The notes under the pieces are model-generated. The model did no database searches. It was not told the origin of the DNA and worked only from the letters and a program-made list of their open reading frames with translations. The translations under genes were made by a program, and so were the position numbers. A stretch of DNA of 64,000 nt from the NCBI GenBank assembly GCA_030789695.1, contig CM061142.1, forward strand, positions 48,549,987 to 48,613,986. The letters run 5' to 3'. Positions within the stretch are counted from its first letter, which is position 1. Each line of letters starts with the position of its first letter. Of this stretch, positions 45,691 through 58,237 are shown one piece after another. Origin of the DNA: Scilla litardierei. Its lineage: Eukaryota; Streptophyta; Magnoliopsida; Asparagales; Asparagaceae.

Positions 45691-47080
45691 CAAGAGATTT
45701 GGGCCAGAGAGGATACCATCATTGATCTCACAGATCCACCTTCGGGTGGTAACCAATCAGGTGTATTCTTTCCTTGCTTCCCTCTTCCTAACATTGAGGA
45801 CAATGCTTATTTTAAGTTGGGGGGAGGGTATAAACTTTAGGATTTTTCTTTTATTTTTAGATTAGTTCCCTTTTTGCATTGAAAAAAACAAAAAAAGAAG
45901 AAGAAAACACCAAAAAGAAAAAATTGAGTCAAGTTCTATCACCAAAGCTTATTTCACCTAGAGATGAACCTCATGTGATGAAAATTCTCGAAATCTATTC
46001 ACCACTGTACACATGTGATTTATTTTCCTCCTCCACCATTTTTAAATATTTCAGTCTCATTTGGCATATATGCTAGTACTCGTAGTAAATTTCTGTTGAT
46101 ATATCTCAATGGTGGGTTTGATTGGTGACTTAATGAATCTAGAAGTTATGAATTAGCAAATCGTATGCTTTCAATAGAACAGACCAAGGCTCATGCATCA
46201 ATAGTTCACAAAATAACTGGAGCATTGCTTTTTATCTCGTATTCATTTATTTGCTGCTTTGTGTGATTTTGGTAGAAAGTAGACACTGTCTTTTGAAATG
46301 ATTCGGATAACTCATTCTTATGAAAGAATTAAGAAGAGGAAGCTATCTTGCTGAGTTATTTATGCACACACAAGAAAGAGAGAAACACAAAAAAAGAGAA
46401 AAAATGAAGAAAAAAGAATGAATAAGTGTGTCACTAAAATAAATAACTTGGTTGGCTCGAGTAGTACAGTCCGAGGGGTCCTTTTTGGCCTAATGCCCTA
46501 TTATCGTCTGATTTGGGAGCCATTGACCGGAACCTCACTCATTTGATAGAGCGATCCAAGTTATACATTTTTTTGTAAATGTTGCTTTATGCGTGTTATG
46601 CGGAACTAATAAAAAGAGAAAGAAAAAAAGAGAATAAGTGTGCACAATTAGCAAGGCAAGAGAATTTCCAAAGCCTAAAGAAGGCACAAGATATGGTGTG
46701 ATTTCCTATGAATGAAAATTGATGTGTGTACGTCTTAATACCATTCTATTCGTTATGCTTGCTTTGCATGATACATCAACGCTCCAAGTTAGAGTCTCCG
46801 ATTGAAAGGTGTGAGCCATTGAATTTTGCATACTATGCGCTATGAAGTAATGGAAGTGAAGTTAAGTTTATTTCATTGCCATTTTTTTGACATACTTGTT
46901 CTTCATCGTTAAATCCATGAGTACCATTATTTTATAAGCATGAAATCTTAACAGTGGTGTGAGAACATCCTCTTTTGTCTTGTAGTATGGTGGTGAATGA
47001 TTTGAGGTCTGATAAGGCGATCTAGGTGTATAATTGATATCATACTTCGCTTACTTTGCTAGAGACTAGCAAAACGCTAG
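45691..47080 (+). other. R7 3' non-coding region
   Basis: Between integrase and PPT: 1.4 kb with A/G-rich runs (45880-45930, 46380-46430, 46610-46650) and no envelope-like ORF. Loss or absence of env is common in Athila relatives. Confidence 0.6.
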
Positions 47081-47089
47081 TTGGGGGTG
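47081..47089 (+). promoter_or_regulatory. R7 polypurine tract
   Basis: TTGGGGGTG just before the 3' LTR TGATTCGGG. Confidence 0.75.
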
Positions 47090-47762
47090 TGATTCGGGTT
47101 GAATATTGCATATTTAACCCCACATCTAGCAATATTTTGTGTGTAAATGATGTTTAATAAGTCTCTAATACATTTGTATATTGTGTATCATCATTTATTA
47201 GAGCAAACCAATGATTTGTGCACAAAATCTGAATTTTACTGAGTATTTCTGCATTTTTATATTTTTCATGGCTAGATCTTGATCTCACTATTCCAACAAC
47301 TATTTATTTGTATTTTTCTGAGATCTGTGCTAATTACTGTGAATTTTTTGAATGCAGAATACCAATTTAATGAAGAAATACGCTCAAAATACGAGAAAAT
47401 ACGTCACCGCCTAATCAAACTCTGCCACGTGGCAGCATCAGATCAATTCTCGTCGTATCCAATGGCACTGACGCGTGGGCAAAGTGGCCACTTGTAGGCC
47501 GTTGATCTTTCATCGAACGGACAGATGCGACGCTGATCGAATGATGAAGCGGCCGAACGAGATTCCTCCGATCTGCATCCAACAGCTCGCATTCACTTTG
47601 AGTGCGATTCGAAGTCGATTCTGCAGCGGGCGACACAGCTCAATCCAGGCTGCTCGATCTCGATCGAGCGGACGACATCATCCCTCATCAGCGGAGCAGA
47701 GCGCGGCATTTCGAGGCGACGTGGTGAAATCGCAGTGGCTGATCGCGCGATCCAACGGTCTA
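47090..47762 (+). repeat. R7 3' LTR, first 673 bp (cut)
   Basis: Matches 29311-29977 of the 5' LTR with moderate divergence and small indels. The match ends at CGGTCTA; the next bases (ACTATGTTAGC) differ from the 5' LTR (GCACGGCGCG). I interpret the break as the R9 insertion. Confidence 0.88.
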
Positions 47763-47766
47763 ACTA

Positions 47767-49180
47767 TGTTAGCTTCAGTAAGTTATTAGTCTAATAATTA
47801 GTTGTTGGAAAATCAGTATATCAATATTAATATGATGTTAATAATGTTAGTTTCATAACGACTGTTAGAGCCTGTAAATAGTCCGTTAATACTAGTTTGC
47901 AAAATAAATGTTTCTATTAGCATACAAGTATTAATCTAACATCTCGAATCAAATTGACACAGATAAAACGTGCCTCACGTTACCACCACCTGGACACCCA
48001 AACCCACATCAAGGCAAGTATTTTTGGTAAATGAATTGCAGATCGAACCGTTCAAACTTAGGGCTAAATCTTATTTCAATGTGCTTGTCGACTTTTAGTA
48101 GCCAGATAATATGTTTTCATTTTGCTTGTTGCCTTCTAATTTAAATAGACTTGTCATACTAATGTTGGTCATTTGGAACAATTTACCACATGCCTGTTAT
48201 TAAATTGAACTCCCTTTACTACATGCATGCTAGCAAGTTGAACTAATTTGGAAAAGGAGTATGTTACAAACTTGAAACACATATGTGATATCCATCAAAT
48301 AAGACGGGGTGAAACCATCGAATACAGATGGGGTGAAACCTAGTCGATGGCTAGACAGACACTTGGGTGGTTGGTTCATGTAGTAGAGTCCGTAAATGTT
48401 ACTTGAACATCTTACGGCTACCTCCAAACCACACTAATGGAGGCAAGCATCTTGGCCATCTTCCAGGTTAGGAATGGTAAGAAGCGTCACGGTAAACCCC
48501 CGATGATAAGGTGTATCGAGAACAGTTACCTACTCAGACATGGACTTATCACAAGCACAAATACTCAACTTACAATTGTTTTACTTTTAAACTGCAAATC
48601 CATGCATGCTCGTACTTTACTTTTCTGCACTTATTATTCATAACTGTGTACTAACGCTCTTTTGTCTTTTTCTAGTTGTTCTTCATTTCATTACTTTAAA
48701 TATCTTGCCGAGCTTATTGCTGACATATATTTCACTGTGTTGATGAAATATATGTTAGGTTCAGAGACAGAGTACCTCGAGGACCCTACTTTTGAGGATC
48801 CTACCTTAGAGGTGGACCCCGCTGATCAGAGCTACGAAGACGTTGAGATCCTCCCGGCAGAAGGCTAGAGCGGGACATTTCTATTTCAGTTTTATTATTT
48901 AACTTGTTGTTTTCAGGTGTGTTTGCTTTAAGCAGATTGTATGGCTATGCTAGGCCTTAATTACTTGTGTACTTTACTTTGGATGCTAGTATTTGTAATG
49001 TAATGACTATTTATGCTGCTTCTAAGATATTCGCGTGCATGGACCTGCTTTTGCTAATTAACGCTTATTGTGCTTAAGTCAAAGAAGAAAGAAAAAAATA
49101 AGTACCTCTCCTTTGTTTTAAGCACATGCAGACCCGCTCGCGTCCTCGCTCCCAAGTATAATGGGAAGCGGGGAGTGACA
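47767..49180 (+). repeat. R9 5' LTR (putative boundaries)
   Basis: The right end GGGGAGTGACA at 49180 is supported by the primer-like sequence that follows and by similarity to the R10 and R11 LTR ends (reverse-complement TGTCAYGCC). The left end TGTTAGCTTCAG (47767) is chosen on the TG rule at the break in the R7 LTR. The other LTR is outside the window, so this is unconfirmed. Confidence 0.55.
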
Positions 49181-49188
49181 GGTTTTAG

Positions 49189-49206
49189 TGGTGGCTCATG
49201 CAGGTC
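49189..49206 (+). promoter_or_regulatory. R9 primer-binding-like site
   Basis: TGGTGGCTCATGCAGGTC, 8 bases after the LTR. R11 has TGGTGGCCCATGCAGGTC at the same place (one difference). It starts with TGG, as a site complementary to a tRNA CCA end must, but does not match the initiator-Met PBS. Confidence 0.55.
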
Positions 49207-49310
49207 CTGCTCCTCTCTACGAAATACTTCAGAAACAATGTGAATATCATCACTAACCATATCGTCTGAATGACTTTGTACACAAATGTTTAACTTGTTC
49301 CTTTTGCAGC

Positions 49311-50430
49311 ATGGCAGGAAGACCGCACACTCGCAACGGGAATGGAACAAGCGGAAATGGTGCTCCTGACCTCCATGAACTTATGAGTATAATGAGAAGA
49401 ATGTTGGAGACCCAACATCAGCTGATCCAGCAGAGTCAGCAACCTGCACCACTTGCACCACCCCACCTCAAGCTGAGCCCGGAGCGAAGCAATTTTGGGA
49501 GCTGAACCCGAAGAGTTTTTCTAGGAGAGAAGGTCCGTTAGCAGCAGCAGAATGGGCTCGAACCACAGAAGAGGACCTGAGTCTTGCCTGTATTGACCAG
49601 TCAGGCTAGATAGAAGTTGCCAAGAAACAGCTGACTGGAAATGCTCGAAACTGGTGGGACACTGAAGAAGCTCGTCTTATCAAGCCCATCAACTGGACCA
49701 TGTTTCGAGAGCGTTTCTACGCTCAATATTTTCCTCGATCAGCCAAGAGGGAACTGCAGCAACGTTTCGTCAACCTGGAACAAGGCAATCAGACTGTTGA
49801 CGAATACGAGGCTGAATTTTCGATGCTTAGTCGATTCGCCCCCACATCTGGTGGAAGATCCCGAAGACTGTGCTTATCAGTTTCTCCAGGGACTAGACCT
49901 GGACATTCAGTCTTCAATGTCTTCGATGAATCCGACTACATATCAGGAAGTGTTGGATGCTGCTAAGAACCATGAACTTATTGTGAAGCGTAAGAAGGCG
50001 CTTCAAATTGGAGGGAGTAGGCGTCCACCGGAGCCACCCAGGGGCAACCTCCAAACTACTCAAACTGTATAGTTCAAGAAGCCTATTGCCCCAGCCAACA
50101 ATCGACCCTAGCTAGCGTGCTTCCACTGCAAGCGGGGTCATGTCATGAAGGACTGTAGAGAGCTACTGAATCAATGCCTGATATGTGGATCATCTGTGCA
50201 TGCTACCAGAGACTGCCCTCGCCCCACCAACAAGCCGATGACTGCTGAAACTTCTGGGAATATTCAGTGTGGAGCTCCTAGACCTACTCAGCATGGACCA
50301 CCTCTGGCTCTATAACAGAATGCTTTTGCATTGGCAAGGCAGAACCAGTCGAGGCGTCAGAATTTCACCATGACAGCCGCGGAGGCTGAGTTGAATGGAC
50401 AAGTGATTTCAGGTATTACTTAAACCCTTC
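49311..50430 (+). pseudogene. R9 Gag (Ty3/gypsy, chromovirus-like)
   Basis: Starts at the ATG 49311 (MAGRPHTRNGNGTSGNGAPD, a Gln-rich helix to about 49480), then shifts to another frame (about 49484-49860) for the retrotransposon Gag domain (NARNWWDTEEARLIKPINW, YAQYFPRSAKRELQQRFVNL), and back (49870-50072). Two zinc knuckles follow near 50118-50218: CFHCKRGHVMKDC (one residue short of the usual spacing) and CLICGSSVHATRDC. Several stops. Frames and stops show it is inactive. Confidence 0.85.
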
Positions 50431-50509
50431 TTTTATAATGCTTATGATATATGCGCGTGTTACTTGTTTATCTTTTAGCTAAGATATTTCCTATGTACTA
50501 GGTGTTGTA

Positions 50510-51049
50510 TTGATAACCTCTCATCCAGCTCCATCTCTTTTTGATTCTGGAGCCACTAACTGCTTCATATCCCGAGGATTTATAGAGAAACATTCTATCC
50601 ATGTTGATTCTCTACCAAATCATTTGAGCATCACTACTGTGTGTGGAGCAGTGAAGACTTCTACTGGCCGTCGATCTTGCCCCATAGTGATTTGTGGACA
50701 CGAGTTGTTCGCAAATTTTATGACTGTCGACATGTCAAACTTCGATGCGATATTCGGCATCTATTGGTTCGGAAATTTCAACGCTACTATCGATTGTCAC
50801 AACAAGAAAGTAGTGTTTAAAATCCTTGATCATCCTATGTTTGAATTCATAAGCAGAGACCGTTCACTTGGGCCTATCGAGTTTCGGGCCAAACCGAACG
50901 AACTAATCATTGCATCGATGCAAGTTGAGCCTGAGAAACCTAGAGTGGTTCGAGACTTTGCAGACATGTTTCCTGAAGATATTTCAGGATTACCGCCTGA
51001 TCGAGCTCTGGATTCACTATCGACCTTATGCAGAACACTCAACCTATTT
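50510..51049 (+). pseudogene. R9 aspartic protease and start of RT region
   Basis: Open for 180 codons. SLFDSGATNCFISRGFIEKH is the gypsy retropepsin-like active site (D-S-G-A-T). Then MTVDMSNFDAIFGIYWFGNF, where intact copies usually have D-x-I-L-G-M-D-W-L, so the G-M-D-W-L part has changed. After [19 protein letters not shown] the frame is lost near 51020, just before RT. Confidence 0.85.
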
Positions 51050-51052
51050 TGA

Positions 51053-51454
51053 AGGCTCCTTATCGCATGGCTCCTACTGAATTGGAAGAACTTCAGAAAT
51101 AACTCGACGACCTATTGCAGAAGGGATTGATACATCCCAGCGTATCTCCTTGGGGTGTGCCAGTTCTTTTGGTCAAGAATAAAGATGGGTCGAGAAGGAT
51201 GTGTGTGAATTATCAAGAACTGAATAAGGAAACCATAAAGAACAAGTACCCGCTGCCAAGCATTGACGACATCTTCGATCAACTTGGCGGATCGCGAGTA
51301 TTCTCAAAACTGGATCTCCGAAGTGGTTATCATCAAGTGAAGGTCAGAAGTGAAGACATCCTGAAGACAGCATTCCGGACCAAGTATGGACACTATGAAT
51401 TTATAGTCATGCCATTCGGTGTGGCTAATGCCCCAACAGTATTCATGAACCTTA
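51053..51454 (+). pseudogene. R9 reverse transcriptase, N-terminal half (cut by R10)
   Basis: [14 protein letters not shown], a TAA, then an open frame: [52 protein letters not shown] (first catalytic Asp), [19 protein letters not shown]. It stops before the Y-x-D-D box at the R10 insertion (51454/51455). This resembles chromovirus RTs such as Tekay/Reina; no integrase or chromodomain is in view. Confidence 0.9.
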
Positions 51455-51804
51455 TGTCACGCCCGCTACCCCAAAAGGGAGTGTCGACGCAACAAACAGT
51501 GGTATTAAATACCAAGCGTTAATGTGTACAACAAACATTTCGCAGGCCACTGCAAACGTTGAGGAAACATAGGCAATAATAACATGTACTGAAAGTAAAC
51601 TCAGAATAGTAAAGCTACAACACAGCAGTGAAAGTACAGGGTTCAACAATGCAGGCAGTAAAAGTAAAGCACGACAGTCAGAAACAACACTATAGTTACA
51701 CGACTAGTATGGTCCAACCAACTGTATAGACCAAAAGAAATAGAGTCCCCACAAAAGTACAATACACACCCATGGGGCATGAAGGGGCACCGGGGTACAA
51801 ACAG
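51455..51804 (-). repeat. R10 LTR, left part
   Basis: TGTCACGCCCGCTACCCC at 51455 resembles the R11 LTR end TGTCATGCCCCGTTCCCC. R10 is read as minus-strand with its 3' LTR here, cut by R11 and continued at 61191. CCTTA (51450-51454) should be its target duplication. Confidence 0.75.
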
Positions 51805-54757
51805 TGTCATGCCCCGTTCCCCAGAATACCCGGAATTTTTTTCCTTTGAATTTTTCTTTTCCAAGTATACTGAAGAGTGAGGGTGATGAGAGGAAAAGAG
51901 AAAGAAATGAGAAACAAAACTTGCAGGTCACTACACACATGCTGGGATAAAACAAGTGAAGCTCCACTGCAATATCAAAACACCCTCAGAAATAACATAA
52001 AACAACAACAATAACATTATATATATAACAACTTTCATTTATATACATAGTCCAGGTACACCACTACGTATACACCGTCATTCTCCATCTCCCAAGACAA
52101 CCATGTCACCACATCTACAGCTCATACCAAGAGCTACCCATGAAACCTGACTCCAAGTCACCACCAACCATGCTGCCCCTGCTACCTGAAAAATAGGGAG
52201 GAGCACGTCAATGCGTGCCCCAGTAGGAACCAACTTGGATTTGGAACACCGTTTTGAGGTTATCAATCCACAAGGCAAGGTAAGAGAATTAAGGCATGTA
52301 AACTAAGTAATATAATGAAAAATAAATATCTAAGTAAGGGGATCATACCTGCGGTCCAATGCCGAGCTACTGCAAGGAAAGGGTTAGCATGAATAACGAT
52401 ACAAGTATTCATATAACCACAATCTAAAAGGGAATTATAAGTGTCAGAAGTATAACACAGTGTCACCAGTGGAGCAAGTAAGGGAAAAGGGAAGTGCAAC
52501 CAGCAAAAGAAGTAACAAGCAAAGTTCTTATTTTATAAATGAATTAATTGGAAACTTGGGTAAACTGTGTGATACCAGGTCCTGGACTTCACCCCAAATT
52601 TGGGACGAATATAGCACACGACGTAGTGGACACAGGCACTGTACACCGAGCCTCTCAACTCCCTCGTCCCTGGCAGGAGTGAGGCCTCCCATAACAACAC
52701 AACCTCCGTATGTCCCCTCTACTCCCGGTAAAGACGAGTGGGAATAAATATCACATATCACATTATCATTTCCCCCAACTTCTCAGTCCAGGCCTCATAT
52801 CCACAATTTACTCAAATTTTCCCTTAACCCCGGGTTTTGCTAACTCAATCTCCTTAGAGAGGATTGATACAATCAAGAATTTTATTTTATCATATTAGTA
52901 ATGAATGGTTCATGTTGCATGGCATCACATTCCACACTCTTACCAACATGGGTCATGCACCGAAGTGTCATGCCCTCCATCGTAGTCACATCAATTCATT
53001 ATTCATCACATATGAAACCATGCTCTCCATGACCCCATCATTACCAATTCACAACATAATTCATGATTCAAGTGCTTGCAAGCTATTTTTCATGTTTCTC
53101 ACTTCCATGTCACAGAGGCATTTTCACAAACACGTGGTGAACGTGACGTATATGTCTTTAATCATACTAGCAAATCAATTGACAAAACATATCAGTAGTC
53201 TATCTTCCATGTAAAAATAATAGTCATGTACCATAGAGAGTGGAATAGCAACAATACACAATTTAGCACACCACTTATCTATTCAGCTTGCAGGAGATAT
53301 ATATGCAATCATATAAGATGGCGGATATCACCCAATTATAGTCAGAATTTAACTAAACTTCCTAAATGAAAGTTGTAGATATGTTAGTCCTGGATTCACA
53401 GATAAAATTTCATGGAAAAAAAATATTAAGTAGGTGATTTATGGTGAATTATTTGGTAAAGTCTGTCAAATATGTTTTCAGACAGATTCTAAAGGTTATA
53501 AAGACTGCTAATTTTGGACATGTTTTATTCAGAATTTCGAATTATATGCACTGCGGATGAAGTTGTATAAAAACTTGTTAACTTTCCAACGAGACTACGA
53601 CCATAAAATTTTATTGTGTGTGCAGGTACTGAGGTCAATTTTACTAAACTGTGTCCAGACTGAAGATCAAACAGACATGTTGTAAAGTTGGAATTTTTGC
53701 TCCTAATTTCTGAATTGAACATATATCAAAATTTGTATGATTTTGGTGTATAACTTCATGATTTGCAAGTATATATTTTTTTTAGAAATATAATTCAAAC
53801 CACAGAAATCAGAATTCAAGTAATAACATACTCCAGAATTTCAGCTTTTCGAAGAGAGTGATTTTGCTTTAAATTTCAAGGGGTGATTACTGAAATTGAA
53901 TCATGGCATATAAATTTTGGCTACCCCTAATACATATTAAGTAAAACATGCTATAAAAACATGATATCAAGACTAATTTATGGAATTCCACATCCAATAG
54001 GATTCCTACCTCAAAAGCTTGGTTTTCATCTTCTCCTTCTCTTTCTTTCTTCTCCAACTTCTTCCCACTTGCAAGCTACTTGATACATTTGATTTTTGTG
54101 AGGGAGAATTAGGGTTTCAATTTGGAGAAGGAGGAGCAATTGGGGAAGGGGGTGGCCGGCCCTAGGCTAAGGGAGAAGGAGGAAAAGAAAAATGAAAAGA
54201 GAAAAGAAAAGAAGAGTGAAGAAGAAGAAAGAAATCTCCTAAAAATCTATCTCTAGAACCTCCTTAGGATAAGCATGCAACATGTTAAATGACCAAAATA
54301 TCCATCCAAAAATGCCCCTCAACTTTTAGGTATTTACAAGTTTGCCATTACTTTATGCACACACCACTTTATTGTGTACACACAGCTCCTTTAGTCCAAA
54401 TGACCGTTTTGCCCCTCACCTTTTTAAATATTTACGGGGATGCCATTGACCCCCTAACACCTTTCACACTAGCATGGCTTCCCTACACACACCCATGCAT
54501 GCCTACACATGCATACATGCACCACGTACACACGTTCAATACATTCCTGTTGTATTATACACACGACGTCACTCACACTTCTCCTGCATTCACATTTCGC
54601 ATTCTCTTCCCTTAGCCACGTATTACGGCCCAATCTCCTTTGCACTGCGTTACATACATCGATATCTACGTTTATTTCATGCCTACCCATGTATCGCAAG
54701 TAGAAATACCACGTGTGTTCAGCAGAATACACGTAAAGTACAAAATAGGGCATAACA
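51805..54757 (-). repeat. R11 3' LTR
   Basis: Plus-strand TGTCATGCCCCG...GGCATAACA. A TATA-like TATATAAA lies on minus at 52038-52045, leaving a short R-U5 of about 230 bp and U3 of about 2.7 kb. The pair with 58238-61185 is nearly colinear, with scattered substitutions and short indels. Confidence 0.92.
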
Positions 54758-54770
54758 TCCTACCCACCTT
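54758..54770 (-). promoter_or_regulatory. R11 polypurine tract
   Basis: The minus strand reads AAGGTGGGTAGGA against the LTR start. CCCACCTTA recurs on plus at about 57139 and 58141 inside the element. Confidence 0.75.
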
Positions 54771-54839
54771 AAAATAAAGTCCGTCCTCAGACTTTCTAGG
54801 GTTTAAGGCTGCTAAAGGTCAACTAAGTATGAAGGTCTT

Positions 54840-55044
54840 ACTAACCATGAAGTACAAACAAGAATATATATCTACACCACACTTATATACACTATATGCT
54901 TCACTATCATCCATACACATCCGCATTGCACACATATCACAAATGCTTTCTATTATTCATCTAGTAGCACCTCCACATCACTATATGCATTCACTGCACA
55001 CGCACACACACACACACACACGCACACACACACACGCACACACA

Positions 55045-55076
<32 letters not shown>

Positions 55077-58000
55077 GTCATCCTTCACAGGAATATCTAA
55101 GCACATATATACACACTAACAGATACAACACACACACATTCCACAAATAGATCTTTATACGTATCATTATACGTATCCAGACCACTACTCATACCTATGT
55201 GATATGACATCACATCATATCCATATCATGATATATAATGTACTCTTACATGGTACGATTTCATATACACCACAATACATTCAAGTATAAACGACTTACA
55301 TTCTACCTGTTTATATATTTACATATACGCATATATCCATGCACAGACACACAACAATACACATCGATCTACACATCGTAACTTGACAAACAGGGTCACT
55401 ATCATGTGTCACACCGCATGTACGCCGGATCTATATACACTCAATACTTAGTCATATGAGTTCACTCACATTTATAGGCACGTAAATATCTATATACACA
55501 CAATATTTAGTCACATCCATACATACTCCTACGGGCACGTACTAACAAATGCATGACCAAGTATTATTTGGTCCATAATCATAACTATAGTTAAATATAC
55601 ATATAATCTCACATTCGTAGCGATGCACCTACTGCCACACACAGATAGGCACGTACCACACACAATACACACAAGAGTGCACAAACATAATACGTTTCAC
55701 CCTCCATATGTTATATATATACTCGCCCTTGCATATTCTACGCACATATTGCCATAATAGTCAAACAAATATAAATATTCATCTACACTCCACACACGCG
55801 TATACATATAAATGTGAAACCAAATACACACAGTCCAATACCCACATATCAAACAATTTCATTCACTTACATTTATCAAATATATATATACACACATATA
55901 TTCCATATCTATTACATTTGCATCCATATTGCATACGTATATACATACACACATACGCTGGTATATACCTATATATACACACACAAACAAACAGGAATAC
56001 GCTTCTCCAAGATACACTTAGATAGGCAACCATGTCGGAAAGATTCACAGATAATCAAACAAGGATATAGATATAAGTATGTATCTATTCAACCAATTTA
56101 CACACAACCATATATGCTTCTACTGCACAAAACATATGCATTTTCACGTCCCCACACTCCGCTATGACATACATAATAGAAATCCATACAACCATAATAC
56201 ATATTCACATATACACATCAATCAATACACACACAGATATTCTATATAACCCAAATATATGCACATACTCATTATACACCCACAGACGTATGCATATCAA
56301 TAGCCTATATAGATCTCTAGGCCTACACATAGCCAAATACATGTTCGCTCATACACACCAGATTATTATTCTAATAGTAGGTATGCACACAGACATGTAT
56401 ATACACCTATTATGATCCATGCAACCATGCACATACATTCCCATGTATGGGCACACCCACCTATACACGCATGCTATACATATCCTGCTATCATATACCC
56501 ATACAGGCAAGCTACCTAACTGTACCAACATGTAGTCGGTAGCTGCCATACTATTATATACATAATATCCAATATATTCACACTTTTACTAGCATGTTAG
56601 TATATACACAAATAAGTTCATTTCAATATTCATACACATTCGATAGATAGCCACATCCAGTATACGTACACATCCATATACTGATACATGTATATCAGAA
56701 TAAGGATCATTCACATACATATGCATACAACCACTCATAAGACATACACCAATACACGTTCAATAACACGTATACACGGTCACGCCGCGCTAGCTACATC
56801 AAACCTACATACCCACAAGTATTTCATATACCAATACACAATCCTCCTCATGCCACTATATACGGAAGGGTACATGCAATACATATACATCCAAATGGTC
56901 CTATAAACACCATTCTACGAGGTAAGCGTATACACACATATACACATATACCATAAGTCCACTTAACCGTGCAAACCCAAAGCCATTCCACTTACACATG
57001 CACTGTATAATCTCAAATCCTTACATTCTTCACATTCTACATATGATACACGTCACACTTATATTCCTATCATATATTAGGCACGGTATAGGGCTAAGAG
57101 TCTAAACTTAGGGTGGACGGGTTTAAAGCACCCATACCCACCTTAGGATACATCTACTCCAAACACCCTGGGGCATTACTCATACTACCCGTGCGCCCAT
57201 TACTTATCTATATCGCTACATATACACCATATATGGCCATAGCACAAGACCTATCTTCACGCAATAATACAACCCACAACCATATACCAATTTAAGACAA
57301 TATACCAGTTCATATAAACATGTAGGCAGTACATAGACATATTCACAGTTATTTAAATTTTTAATACACTAGGAATTCATACCCTAGCGGTGCGTCACCA
57401 GCAATATATACATATATATCTACAGTAACTTCCCACTCATATATCTACACCCTCTACTCGTACAAGTACACATATATTCACACACATACACTTTCCCCAT
57501 ATGTCCAAAGACAATATAGACACTCCACTACTCTATCCATACAAGGATAGATATACACGCATCGGTACATTTCCCATACGGGAACAAAACCATAATACAA
57601 TAGATAGGAAACCCATACATGCTCTCATAGCACATACGTACATATCCCCACTCACACCTCCACCAAGTGTGTGTATATATATATATCCCCACTAACTTTT
57701 ATGTACCACCAGTATACTTCCACGAATAAACATGTATACATCACCAATATCTCAGAGTCACACAAGTATAACACATACCTACTCACATATCCATATCATG
57801 TACATATATAGAGAAATAATATTCACATACTCAAGTATTCACCTACCTAGTATATACACCAACACATAACCATATACCAATATAATCATCCCGGATACGT
57901 GCAACTTTAATGCTATTCAAATACAAATATACATATTGAATACAAGTATACCAGCAAAATATGTAATTCAAATATCTAAGCATAACAAATGCACTTGTAC

Positions 58001-58080
58001 ACACGGATTCACACAATTATAGATATACACGTATACCTATAAATATACATTTATAGTGTAATATACTATAGAAAGTTCAT
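54840..58080 (-). repeat. Degenerate CA/TA-rich repeat body of R11
   Basis: About 3.2 kb dominated on plus by ACATA, CATATACACA, TATACACA and similar words. It includes a purer (CA)n block at 54998-55076 broken by G and T. No ORF has coding character; open frames here are His/Thr/Tyr/Ile-rich shadows of the repeat. Short unique blocks occur at about 57085-57200 and 58080-58237. Confidence 0.85.
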
Positions 58081-58216
58081 CCCCTGACTACCTAAAGCTA
58101 GGGGTTCAAGGATGGATCACTTAAGGCTCTAAGGTCACTACCCACCTTAGGGCTAACCATCCCAATCATATACTGAAGCATTACATGTACTATCCTTACG
58201 CACATCACAGTGTGGT

Positions 58217-58234
58217 GACCTGCATGGGCCACCA
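58217..58234 (-). promoter_or_regulatory. R11 primer-binding-like site
   Basis: Minus strand TGGTGGCCCATGCAGGTC, three bases from the 5' LTR; nearly the same as R9 at 49189-49206. Confidence 0.6.
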
Positions 58235-58237
58235 AAC

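Larger units (their letters stand above)
29311..47762 (+). mobile_element. R7: Athila-type Ty3/gypsy element, cut by R8 and R9
   Basis: Plus-strand element: 5' LTR 29311-31072, Athila-type primer region, gag from 31264, protease, RT/RNase H split by R8 (34448-43705), integrase to about 45690, non-coding 3' part, PPT 47081-47089, 3' LTR 47090-47762 cut by R9. Without R8 the visible length is about 9.2 kb. No envelope-like ORF is seen. In-frame stops and frameshifts in every domain make it inactive. Inserted in the R6 5' LTR; TCAGT (29306-29310) should be the target duplication. Confidence 0.92.

Noticed and set aside
45691..47080. Envelope-like ORF in R7
   Set aside because: No open frame over 70 codons, no signal peptide or membrane segment seen.
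54289..54755. Conserved ORFs repeated at 60801-61183
   Set aside because: Repetition is due to the R11 LTR pair; the frames are in LTR sequence.
54829..57700. Many His/Thr/Tyr/Ile-rich open frames
   Set aside because: Shadows of the CA/TA repeat; no start context, no homology-like motif, both strands open.
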